Shown piece after piece: positions 25,808 through 32,883 of a stretch of DNA of 64,000 bases; positions within the stretch are counted from its first letter, which is position 1, and each line of letters begins with the position of its first letter. The stretch is from the NCBI RefSeq assembly GCF_016446285.1, contig NZ_CP054140.1, positions 2,904,001-2,968,000 of the forward strand. The letters are read 5' to 3'. This DNA comes from Desulfobulbus oligotrophicus. GTDB taxonomy: Bacteria; Desulfobacterota; Desulfobulbia; Desulfobulbales; Desulfobulbaceae. Both the position numbers and the translations under genes were made by a program. The notes beneath the pieces were generated by a model. The model saw nothing but the letters and a program-made list of their open reading frames with translations. It was not told where the DNA came from and ran no database searches.

Positions 25808-28365
25808 TGAAAAACAAAACACGCATTATCATAAAGGGGAAAGATGAAACCGACAATATACTCGGTGTTTCCAAGCGTGGCTGTTTAGTTGATGTTACGT
25901 TCGCCAACGGTAAAACGTACTCCTACAATGAGAGCAATGTTCAGCTCAAAAGATCAGCCTTGTCAGATGATCATGCGCGAGAGTGTTTTGAATACCTTAA
26001 GCGAATTGCAAAACTCACCGGATTGCAAGTAGCCGAAGTGGGAAACACCTTGGCGAGCCAGTATGCAAAAATTGATTTCGTAGATCCCGACAGTATGCTT
26101 GGCACTTTTTTATCCGGCAATGCCCCACAACTTGCCGTCACAGAGTCTATATTTGCCGTTTACCCGTTTAATTTTAACGCAAGTCAAAAAAAGGCTGTTG
26201 AAAACGCGCTTGCGCATCCCCTTAGTGTAGTTGAAGGGCCTCCGGGAACGGGCAAGACACAGACTGTTTTGAATATTATTGCCAATGCAGTCATGCGCGG
26301 TGAAAGCGTTGCCGTTGTCTCAAGCAACAATTCGGCCACTGCTAATGTCTTGGATAAACTACAGAAATACGGCATAGATTTTATAACCGCCTATCTTGGC
26401 AATCAAGCCAATAAACAGGAGTTCATCAACTCGCAAAAGCCGCTTCCTAATTTAAAAAGCTGGAAGCTTCCCCAGGAAGAAGAGCGCACAATAAATCAGT
26501 CTCTTCACTCTTTACACGCTTCACTGAGCAAAATGCTCGAAAAAAAGAATAAATTGTCACAGATCAGGCAGCAGAACAGATCGCTGGAGCTTGAGTATAA
26601 ACGTTTTTGCGAATATGCAACCTACAACGATGAATTTATATCGCGGTACCTAAGGCCGACCAGCTCAGATATTGCACTTGAATTATGGCTTGAATGTGAA
26701 AAATATGCTGAACGTGGTAGGCCTCCTGGATTGTTTACCCGAATTGTGAATCGATTTCGAAGGGGTGTCGCAAACAAGTTATTCTATTCAGAACCCCCTG
26801 AAGTAATGGTTGCCTTGTGTCAAAGGCGTTGGTACGTGGCAAAAATTGATGAACTTGAGCGTTCAATGTCACAGCTGGATAAGAAACTTGAAGAATTTGA
26901 TTTTGATGAAAAAATGAGCGAATGTTCCGACCTGTCGATGAAACTATTTCGCAGCCGTCTTGCCGAGAAATATGCACGTACCGCCAGGACAATATTCGCC
27001 CTTAACGATTTATGGAAACACCCGAAGGATTTTATTGGCGAGTACCCGGTCATACTTGCAACCACATACTCTCTTCGCAGTAGTCTTTCCCACAAGGTAA
27101 TGTACGATTACGTCATCATAGATGAAGCCTCTCAAGTTGATCTTGCCACGGGCGCACTTGCTCTTTCATGCGCTAAAAAAATTATTGTAGTAGGAGATTT
27201 GAAGCAACTCCCTAATGTTGTTGATTCAGCTTTGGCGCGTCGCACCGATTCAGTATTTTCTGAATTTAATCTGCCTGAAGCATATCGGTACAAAAATCAT
27301 AGTTTGCTGGCGGCGGTGTCAGAGTTATTCCCACGAGTGCCTCGAACATTATTGCGTGAGCATTACAGATGTCACCCCCAAATTATAGAATTCTGCAACC
27401 AAAAATTTTATAATAATCAGCTTATTATTCTTACAGAGCCTACATCTGAACGTCGGCCGCTCATCGTATACAAAACTCCTCCGGGCAATCATGCCAGAGA
27501 ACGCGTTAATCAGCGGCAAATTGACATTATAAAAAATGAAGTCATTCCCCAACAATGCCTTGACGACAGCACCATTTCACTCGGTATTGTCACGCCGTAC
27601 CGCAATCAAACCAATGCGCTGCAAGAGGCTTTTCGTAACACTTCCATACAGGCAGACACGGTTGACAAGTTTCAAGGGCGCGAGAGGGATGTGATAATCC
27701 TCTCAACCGTTGACAACAAAATTTCAGACTTTGCAGACAACGCCAACCGCCTGAATGTTGCTGTTTCACGTGCCGTTAAACAGCTTATTGTCGTGATGAA
27801 CAGAGGGGATGATGCGCATGATACGAATATTGGCGATCTTGTGCGCTATATCAAGTACAACAACATGGAGATCGTTCATAGCTCGACATATTCTGTATTT
27901 GATTATCTATATGACAGTTATCGCAGTGAGCGGAATAGAATTTTAAAGAAGCGAAGAAGAATTTCAGAATATGACAGTGAAAATTTAATGTATATTATGA
28001 TCTGCGAACTGCTTGAGAATGAACGCTTTACGAAACTGAGTGTGGCGGAGCACGTTCCTCTGAAAATGATAATTCGAGATATAGAAAAACTCACCGAAGA
28101 CGAAAAGCGCTACGCTGGAAATATATTGACTCATGTCGATTTTCTTATCTTTGATAAACTCGGTAAAGTCCCCTTGCTTGCGATCGAGGTTGACGGGGTG
28201 GCCTTCCACAAGGATGGTTCGCGTCAGGCTGAGCGGGACAAGTTGAAAAATGGGATCTTTGAAAAATACGGCTTGCCGCTCATTCGTTTCAAGACAGATG
28301 GCAGTGGCGAGCGCGAACTACTCTACGCCAAATTGAACGATGTTTTGGCGCAGTCCACCCCATGA
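25807..28365 (+). CDS. SF1 (UPF1/Dna2-like) helicase with C-terminal nuclease-like domain
   Basis: An 852-residue protein. Residues 1-50 form a small beta domain. Walker A GPPGTGKT lies near 144-151, and a long charged, partly coiled insertion spans 210-400. Helicase motif II is YVIIDEASQVD near 440, followed by VVGDLKQLP, REHYRCHPQI near 515, VDKFQGRERDVIILS near 615 and LNVAVSRA near 648. Residues about 770-845 contain VPLLAIEVDGVAFH, RDKLKNGIFEKYGLPLIRF, the D/E pattern of DUF559/DUF2726-type PD-(D/E)xK-like nucleases. Helicase-nuclease pairs of this kind are frequent in phage defence. The GTG start shares its first base with the integrase stop codon. Codon use is AT-rich, so the gene is probably acquired. 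Confidence 0.86.
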   Translation: MKNKTRIIIKGKDETDNILGVSKRGCLVDVTFANGKTYSYNESNVQLKRSALSDDHARECFEYLKRIAKLTGLQVAEVGNTLASQYAKIDFVDPDSMLGTFLSGNAPQLAVTESIFAVYPFNFNASQKKAVENALAHPLSVVEGPPGTGKTQTVLNIIANAVMRGESVAVVSSNNSATANVLDKLQKYGIDFITAYLGNQANKQEFINSQKPLPNLKSWKLPQEEERTINQSLHSLHASLSKMLEKKNKLSQIRQQNRSLELEYKRFCEYATYNDEFISRYLRPTSSDIALELWLECEKYAERGRPPGLFTRIVNRFRRGVANKLFYSEPPEVMVALCQRRWYVAKIDELERSMSQLDKKLEEFDFDEKMSECSDLSMKLFRSRLAEKYARTARTIFALNDLWKHPKDFIGEYPVILATTYSLRSSLSHKVMYDYVIIDEASQVDLATGALALSCAKKIIVVGDLKQLPNVVDSALARRTDSVFSEFNLPEAYRYKNHSLLAAVSELFPRVPRTLLREHYRCHPQIIEFCNQKFYNNQLIILTEPTSERRPLIVYKTPPGNHARERVNQRQIDIIKNEVIPQQCLDDSTISLGIVTPYRNQTNALQEAFRNTSIQADTVDKFQGRERDVIILSTVDNKISDFADNANRLNVAVSRAVKQLIVVMNRGDDAHDTNIGDLVRYIKYNNMEIVHSSTYSVFDYLYDSYRSERNRILKKRRRISEYDSENLMYIMICELLENERFTKLSVAEHVPLKMIIRDIEKLTEDEKRYAGNILTHVDFLIFDKLGKVPLLAIEVDGVAFHKDGSRQAERDKLKNGIFEKYGLPLIRFKTDGSGERELLYAKLNDVLAQSTP

Positions 28366-28410
28366 ATGGCCCAATGACTTTGAGTGTTCGATTTTTCATC
28401 GGTCGAGCCC

Positions 28411-28575
28411 TCAGTTGTACTCCAAAGCCATATCAATCCCCCTGACTACTTCCGCAAAGACCTGTTCACGACCCAGGGCAAGGTAGATATGGTTCAAGGC
28501 CTCTTGGTGTAGAGCAATTTACTGTGTGTCTGTGCCGCCGAAACGCCAGAGCCTTTCGGAAAGTTCTCGGCTCAT
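28411..28575 (-). pseudogene. Small broken reading frame behind the relaxase relic
   Basis: On the minus strand, ATG 28573-28575 starts MSRELSERLWRFGGTDTQ, then an in-frame TAA, then the protein-like continuation LNHIYLALGREQVFAEVVRGI to a TGA at 28411. If the TAA is a nonsense change the original product was about 54 residues. I do not recognise the family. Its place behind a MobA/MobL relic suggests plasmid or integrative-element cargo. Confidence 0.4.
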
Positions 28576-28911
28576 TTTTTTTTCGACGCGGCGATTCCAT
28601 GGTCATATCGGCTTCCATTCGCTCCCGGCAGAACGCAAAGGCCTCGGCCTTGTCGTCCGACTCGGCAAAGTATTCCATGTTGGGCTTGATTTGCTCCAGA
28701 TAATGGTTGTCTGTTTTGTGTGATTCCAGCTTGGCAATCGCCGGCAGGGCGGTCCGGCTTTCGTCTTTTGTCGGAGCAGCCATTGGAGCCGGAGACTGGG
28801 GTTGGATATTCTGGTTGCCGCGCTTCGTACGGATTCCTTTCCGTTCCATCGCCGCGATGCTCGGCCCCAGATGTATGGTCGGTTGGTAATCCCCCCAGAA
28901 AAAGGATCATT
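28576..28911 (-). pseudogene. MobA/MobL relaxase remnant (C-terminal part)
   Basis: The minus-strand frame reads TYQPTIHLGPSIAAMERKGI and then RTKRGNQN, matching the conserved segment that follows the relaxase domain in MobA/MobL (MobQ) proteins, plus about 80 further residues of Lys/Glu-rich tail. The catalytic N-terminus is absent: the frame loses similarity at about 28911, where IS3-like sequence begins. This is therefore a fragment cut by the IS insertion and later deletion. It shows that the block once belonged to a mobilisable plasmid or integrative element. Confidence 0.7.
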
Positions 28912-28951
28912 TCAGAGTAGAATTTCCGAGAATAAGCAAGATGGGGATTTT

Positions 28952-29143
28952 ATGATGAAAAAGTCAGGATTCATGGATAGTCAAATTTTGGCGATTTTAA
29001 AGCAGTCCGAGAATGGGATACCCGTTCCCGAACTTTGCCGCGAGCACGCCATAAGTAGTACGCCTTTTGACAAATGACGGGCCAAGTTCGGCGGTATGGA
29101 TGCATCCATGATGGCTCGCATGAAAGAGCTGGAAAAGGAAAAT
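28952..29143 (+). pseudogene. IS3-family orfA transposase remnant
   Basis: The frame begins MMKKSGFMDSQILAILKQSE and continues NGIPVPELCREH, the helix-turn-helix N-terminus of IS3-family OrfA. The codon for the conserved Trp after FDK is TGA (29075-29077), then RAKFGGMDASMMARMKELEKEN follows in the same frame. After that the similarity stops and a toxin-like sequence takes over. OrfB and the right end are absent. The left end may lie near the C-run at about 28890, where the relaxase relic breaks off. Confidence 0.85.
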
Positions 29144-29413
29144 GTCCATACCCTGATCAAAGAAATTCTGTCCATGGATGGTGAGTTCATTGTCTCCAGA
29201 CATGCAAAAGAAAGGATGAAAGAGCGGGGTTACACCCTGCATGATGTTGAATATATTCTTTTGTATGGAACCATTACAGGTAAGCAGTTCGTGAACAGTG
29301 CCGGCAACTGGAGATATACAATAACTGGCCCAGATCTGGACGGTACTGACGGAAGTGCTGTCACTGCTATCATTCATAGAAACGCAATTGTTCGTGTGAC
29401 GGTTCTTTCTTAG
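29096..29413 (+). CDS. DUF4258-domain protein, probable toxin of a type II toxin-antitoxin pair
   Basis: Up to 105 residues. The DUF4258 core is FIVSRHAKERMKERGYTLHDVEYIL, with the later strands GNWRYTITGPDLDG and TAIIHRNAIVRVTVLS. DUF4258 is a RelE-like small fold often paired with MqsA-type antitoxins, as here. The first 16 codons come from the IS3 orfA remnant, which is in the same frame, so the start codon appears to be borrowed from the IS: ATG 29096, 29108, 29111 or 29120 are possible and none has a good ribosome binding site. The native start seems lost, so expression may be weak. The stop overlaps the ribosome binding site of the antitoxin gene ten bases on. Confidence 0.75.
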   Translation: MDASMMARMKELEKENVHTLIKEILSMDGEFIVSRHAKERMKERGYTLHDVEYILLYGTITGKQFVNSAGNWRYTITGPDLDGTDGSAVTAIIHRNAIVRVTVLS

Positions 29414-29423
29414 GAGGAAAAAA

Positions 29424-29951
29424 ATGAAAATTTGCGCACTGTGCAATGGCCCTGTTGAGGTCATCAAGGACAAGCCATACGAATATACGGAAAGCGGTCT
29501 GGATGTTGTCCTTTATGGTATCACCCAGTACCAGTGTACCAGCTGTGGTGAAACTTTTGCGGCTCTCCCGAAAATCCAGGATCTTCACAAGGTGATAGGA
29601 AAAGATATCTGCGCCAACAAAAAGGCCTTGCTCAAACCCGAAGAAATTATATTCCTTCGCAAGAACATGCATCTCAAGGCAAAAGATATGGCCAAGATAT
29701 TGGGAGTAAACCCCTCTGTTTATTCTCGGTGGGAAAACGGAAAAAAGACGATCAGTGATCCTTATGACAGGCTGCTTCGCATGGTATATATGGCATGCAC
29801 GGCAGAGAGAAGCGACTGTAACGACGCGCTGACAGTCAATCTTTTCAAAAACCTTTCTTCCAAGCGGAAAGAGATTGAGCAGCCCAGTCAGATTATCCTC
29901 AACCCGCAAGAATGGCTGCTTGGAGATGTTACCGCCAGTGGGGTGTCCTGA
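29424..29951 (+). CDS. MqsA/YgiT-type antitoxin with zinc finger and helix-turn-helix
   Basis: A 175-residue protein. Residues 1-45 hold a YgiT-type zinc finger with two CxxC pairs (CALC and CTSC). A central helical part with LLKPEEIIFLRKNMHLKAKDM leads into an Xre-like helix-turn-helix (MAKILGVNPSVYSRWENGKK, about 90-115). MqsA-type antitoxins bind and block the toxin through the zinc domain and repress their operon through the HTH. AGGAGG lies seven bases before the ATG, much better than anything for the toxin gene. The C-terminal 40 residues are extra compared with E. coli MqsA. Confidence 0.88.
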   Translation: MKICALCNGPVEVIKDKPYEYTESGLDVVLYGITQYQCTSCGETFAALPKIQDLHKVIGKDICANKKALLKPEEIIFLRKNMHLKAKDMAKILGVNPSVYSRWENGKKTISDPYDRLLRMVYMACTAERSDCNDALTVNLFKNLSSKRKEIEQPSQIILNPQEWLLGDVTASGVS

Positions 29952-30308
29952 CCCGGTCCCACTTCTAAGGTTGTACAAACCAGGTACTTCAAACAACCGT
30001 TTGATTTATAAATATAAAAAAGTCTTTAAGTCAGGCACAAAAAAGACCTGCAAACCAACAGTCGCATAAACAGGACAGCCCTGCACCCTAATGACAGGTT
30101 TGTCTGCTTAGCGTACACTAAAAACACCGTCAGAGTTTATTGGTTCTGTCCCGGTCGTCACCTGATCATGATTAATCATCGAAAGGCACCCTACTTTTAA
30201 ACATTCCACAGACGATGCCCTCACCAACGATCAAACAAAAAGCATAGAGATACGTTCTGCTGCTCGGGACGGCTGTCCAGCCGTCCCGAGCAGACCGATG
30301 AGCAATAA
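29952..30308. other. Intergenic stretch with a long perfect hairpin
   Basis: About 357 bases between the antitoxin and the TonB receptor gene (read toward it from its 3' side). No gene is seen. At 30260-30293 CTGCTCGGGACGGCTG is followed by a two-base spacer and its exact complement, a 16-pair hairpin with no T-run on either side. It lies 15 bases after the receptor stop codon and may act as a transcript end or stabiliser. Confidence 0.6.
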
Positions 30309-32375
30309 TCAATACGTATACCTCAAGCCCACATAAAAGTTACGGCCAGGCATGGGATAATCCATGGTATAGGCATAGTCTTTGTCAAAGATGTTGTTCA
30401 CCTCGGCCCGCAGCTCCAGCCGCCCCTTCCCCTCAATATCCAGCAGTCCTTTTTGTACACTCAGATCAACAACCGTGAAATCACCGAACTTTCGATACTC
30501 ACCATAGGTCGGACTGCCTGAGTAATAGTTCCAGTCTTTAGAGTAGGCTTTGCCGATATACGAGGCGTTCAGCGTTGCCGACAAATCAACACCATGGTGA
30601 CTGAAAGACAGGCCATAGGATGCGGTCACCTTGGGGACGTACGGCAGGGTGTCCGGATCTTGAGCCACCATAAAGTCCGGACGGTGGTCCTCGTTTTTCC
30701 GCTGGGTCATCACGGTCAGGTTGCCGTAGGGTCGCAGCGAAAACTCCTGATCAAAAGCCTTGCCAACGTCAACGCCCAAACCGAACTCAAGACCGGCATA
30801 CACAGCTTTACCTGTCAGGTTTTCAAAAACTGTATTGGGATATTCTCCATAAGGCCTGACGGAACGGGATACGATCTTGTCTTTATAATCGGTATGAAAG
30901 TAGGTTAACTCCGCATCGACAAACTTCCAGGCCAGATCAGCCCCCACTTCAAAACTCTGACTCTTTTCCGGATTTAAATCGGCATTGGGAAAATAGTTAT
31001 ACGAGTCACCCGCCATCTGGCGCGGTGTGGGCATGTGGAAACCTTCAGCATAGTTCGCTCGCAGCTTGAGGATATCCATCGGCAACCAGGCCACACCCAG
31101 CGAAGGGGCAAAATTTGTGTCAGAGGACCGGATACCGGCGACCTTGTCGGTATTCTTGTACGAGTCATAGCGACCACCGGCAGACAGGATAACCTTCTCA
31201 TCAAAAAGGCGCAGCTTACCCAGCAGATACCCGGCGTAATCAGTGGATTTTGCACTGGTACGGGAAGAACCGTAGCCATAGTCCGAGGATGTGTCCAGAT
31301 CATACCTGATGTAATCAAACCCGGCGGTCAGTGTGACAAGCTCTCTGTCATATGTCACGCGGGCCTGTCCCTGCTGCAGATCGGTATCACCGTTACTCCA
31401 GCCATCAGACACAGGATAGTGTACAGTTGACCAGGGAAGGTTGCGATCAGTGTAATTCAGGCGTCGGCTCTCATGTTTGCCAAATGTATAGTCAGCCGCC
31501 CAACTGAGTGTTTTATCTTTGGTCGCACCTGCATAACTCAAAGTGGTATTGGATGCGGTCTCATCAGAACTGCCAAACGAGTCCGGATACAGTGAGGAAT
31601 CCGGCCAACCGCTAAAAGGGACCTGTCCGTCATCAAGCTTGAAGTAGTTGAGATGGGCGCCTACCCGGTGGTTTTCTAAAAACGTGTAGCCGGCGTCCAG
31701 GTCCACCCCGGTGCGGCCGTCAACACTGGTGTGCCGCCATTTTTCTCCGAATCCGGTTTCGTAATCACCAATTCTACTGTGTGTCAGTGCACCGGAAAAA
31801 TCAAAGCCACCCTTCCCGCCGGACAACGCCACCTGCTGATCAAAACGGCCATAGCTGCCGATTCCAAGCTCTGCACTGGTGGTAAAACCCTCCTCACCAC
31901 GCTTGGTGATGATGTTCACCACGCCGCCAATGGCTGAAGTGCCGTATTGCACGGCTGCAGGCCCTCTGATCAGTTCAATGCGCTCCACATTGCCCAGATC
32001 TTTCAGGTTCAGAAAACTGGTGCCGGTGCGGTGCCCGTTCAGTAGAATGAGCGTTGCCCCCTCCAGTTCATTGCTCATGGAGGAGTTGCCGATACCCCGG
32101 ATATACAGAGCACTGCCGCCGGCGCCGTTACCGCTGGTCGTATAGGTCTGAAAGCCTTTTTTACTTAAAAACTCGCCCACATCTTTTGCTGTGGAGTTCC
32201 TGATCTCCTGTTCAGTAAAAACAACAATGTTGGACGTCACCTCCCGTTTGGTTGCTTCCGTTGAGTCGGCAGTGACGACCATTGTGTCTAAAACAACGGA
32301 GTCCTGTCCCCAGGACATGGTCGACAGTGACAGTGGTACCAGAACCAGCATCGATACACCCAGTTTTTGTTTCAT
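30309..32375 (-). CDS. btuB: TonB-dependent outer-membrane receptor, probably cobalamin (BtuB-like)
   Basis: A 688-residue receptor. Residues 1-23 form a signal peptide, followed by a TonB box (DTMVVTA near 30). A plug domain (about 40-150) has ALYIRGIGNSS, VERIELIRGPAAVQYGTSAIGGVVNIITKRG. A 22-strand barrel fills the rest, ending NFYVGLRYTY with a terminal aromatic residue. Corrinoid specificity is inferred from the cobalamin riboswitch upstream, not from the protein. GGAGG lies six bases before ATG 32375; the open frame continues upstream into the leader but is not coding. It would supply cobalamin to enzymes such as NrdJ. No BtuFCD genes are adjacent. Confidence 0.9.
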   Translation of the reverse strand: MKQKLGVSMLVLVPLSLSTMSWGQDSVVLDTMVVTADSTEATKREVTSNIVVFTEQEIRNSTAKDVGEFLSKKGFQTYTTSGNGAGGSALYIRGIGNSSMSNELEGATLILLNGHRTGTSFLNLKDLGNVERIELIRGPAAVQYGTSAIGGVVNIITKRGEEGFTTSAELGIGSYGRFDQQVALSGGKGGFDFSGALTHSRIGDYETGFGEKWRHTSVDGRTGVDLDAGYTFLENHRVGAHLNYFKLDDGQVPFSGWPDSSLYPDSFGSSDETASNTTLSYAGATKDKTLSWAADYTFGKHESRRLNYTDRNLPWSTVHYPVSDGWSNGDTDLQQGQARVTYDRELVTLTAGFDYIRYDLDTSSDYGYGSSRTSAKSTDYAGYLLGKLRLFDEKVILSAGGRYDSYKNTDKVAGIRSSDTNFAPSLGVAWLPMDILKLRANYAEGFHMPTPRQMAGDSYNYFPNADLNPEKSQSFEVGADLAWKFVDAELTYFHTDYKDKIVSRSVRPYGEYPNTVFENLTGKAVYAGLEFGLGVDVGKAFDQEFSLRPYGNLTVMTQRKNEDHRPDFMVAQDPDTLPYVPKVTASYGLSFSHHGVDLSATLNASYIGKAYSKDWNYYSGSPTYGEYRKFGDFTVVDLSVQKGLLDIEGKGRLELRAEVNNIFDKDYAYTMDYPMPGRNFYVGLRYTY

Positions 32376-32489
32376 ACAACTCCTCCCTCCCTTTGTTGTC
32401 CTTTTGCCGACACAGGCTGTCGGCGTTGATATGTTCTGCAAGCCCCTTATCTTGCAGCCTCGGCTCCGCAACATCTCTGTATCACAAAT

Positions 32490-32527
32490 AAAAAAGGCGT
32501 CCTGAGTCGAAATCGACCCAGGACGCC
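32490..32527 (-). terminator. Rho-independent terminator between riboswitch and btuB-like gene
   Basis: On the minus strand GGCGTCCTGGGTCGA pairs with TCGACTCAGGACGCC (one mismatch) and is followed by TTTTTTATTT. It lies after the riboswitch aptamer and 115 bases before the receptor start codon, so it is the likely expression platform: bound cobalamin would favour this stem and stop transcription. Confidence 0.85.
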
Positions 32528-32585
32528 CTGTTATCCTGAAAATTATACCCGCAAGACGCTCGTCCAAAGCAATCTACGGAAAAAA

Positions 32586-32760
32586 CTTCAGGCAGGTCTT
32601 CTGACTTGTCCCGTTTTCGCGGCCTTCCCATCCTGATACAGGACAGTGACACGCAAAGGCGAAAACGCGTCGCACCAAAGAGCGACGAGAGGATTTACAG
32701 CGATGGGCTCGTCCCCGAATTGCACGGGGTTCCCTTGTTAGGCTACACAAGCACCTGAAG
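32586..32760 (-). promoter_or_regulatory. Cobalamin riboswitch
   Basis: Read on the minus strand from 32760 down, the element opens with CTTCAGG (closing stem P1, pairing with CCTGAAG at its end), then GGTGCTTG, AAGGGAACCCCGTGCAATTC with GGGGACGAGCCC, CGCTGTAAATCC, the central CACTGTCC stem with GATGGGAAGGCC, and the 3' core GTCAGAAGACCTGCCTGAAG. These are the conserved blocks of the adenosylcobalamin aptamer. The 7-bp P1 stem is perfect. The regulated gene 210 bases downstream is the TonB receptor. Confidence 0.94.
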
Positions 32761-32883
32761 ATACAGCAGACCATTAAAGTAAAACACCGGGATTGTCAAG
32801 CCCGGTTTACACAATACAACACACGGATAAACCGTAAAAACTGCATACAAATTTCCTTACCACGTTCCCCCCCCCGACTCTTC

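Noticed and set aside
30260-30293. Perfect 16-bp hairpin as a rho-independent terminator of the btuB-like gene
   Set aside because: No T-run follows on either strand; kept only as a hairpin in the intergenic note.
29952-30308. Third copy of the tRNA-Leu repeat at the right edge of the accessory block
   Set aside because: Looked for the conserved CTCGTTCC/GAGTTCGA core here and did not find it, so the right border of the second block is unknown.
32376-32567. Upstream extension of the TonB receptor into the leader
   Set aside because: It would run through the terminator hairpin of the riboswitch; the signal peptide and GGAGG fix the start at 32375.
32866-32876. Run of C residues near the sbcC 3' end as a phase-variable tract
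   Set aside because: It lies after the sbcC stop and before the cobalamin leader, not inside or directly before a start codon, so slippage would have no evident effect.
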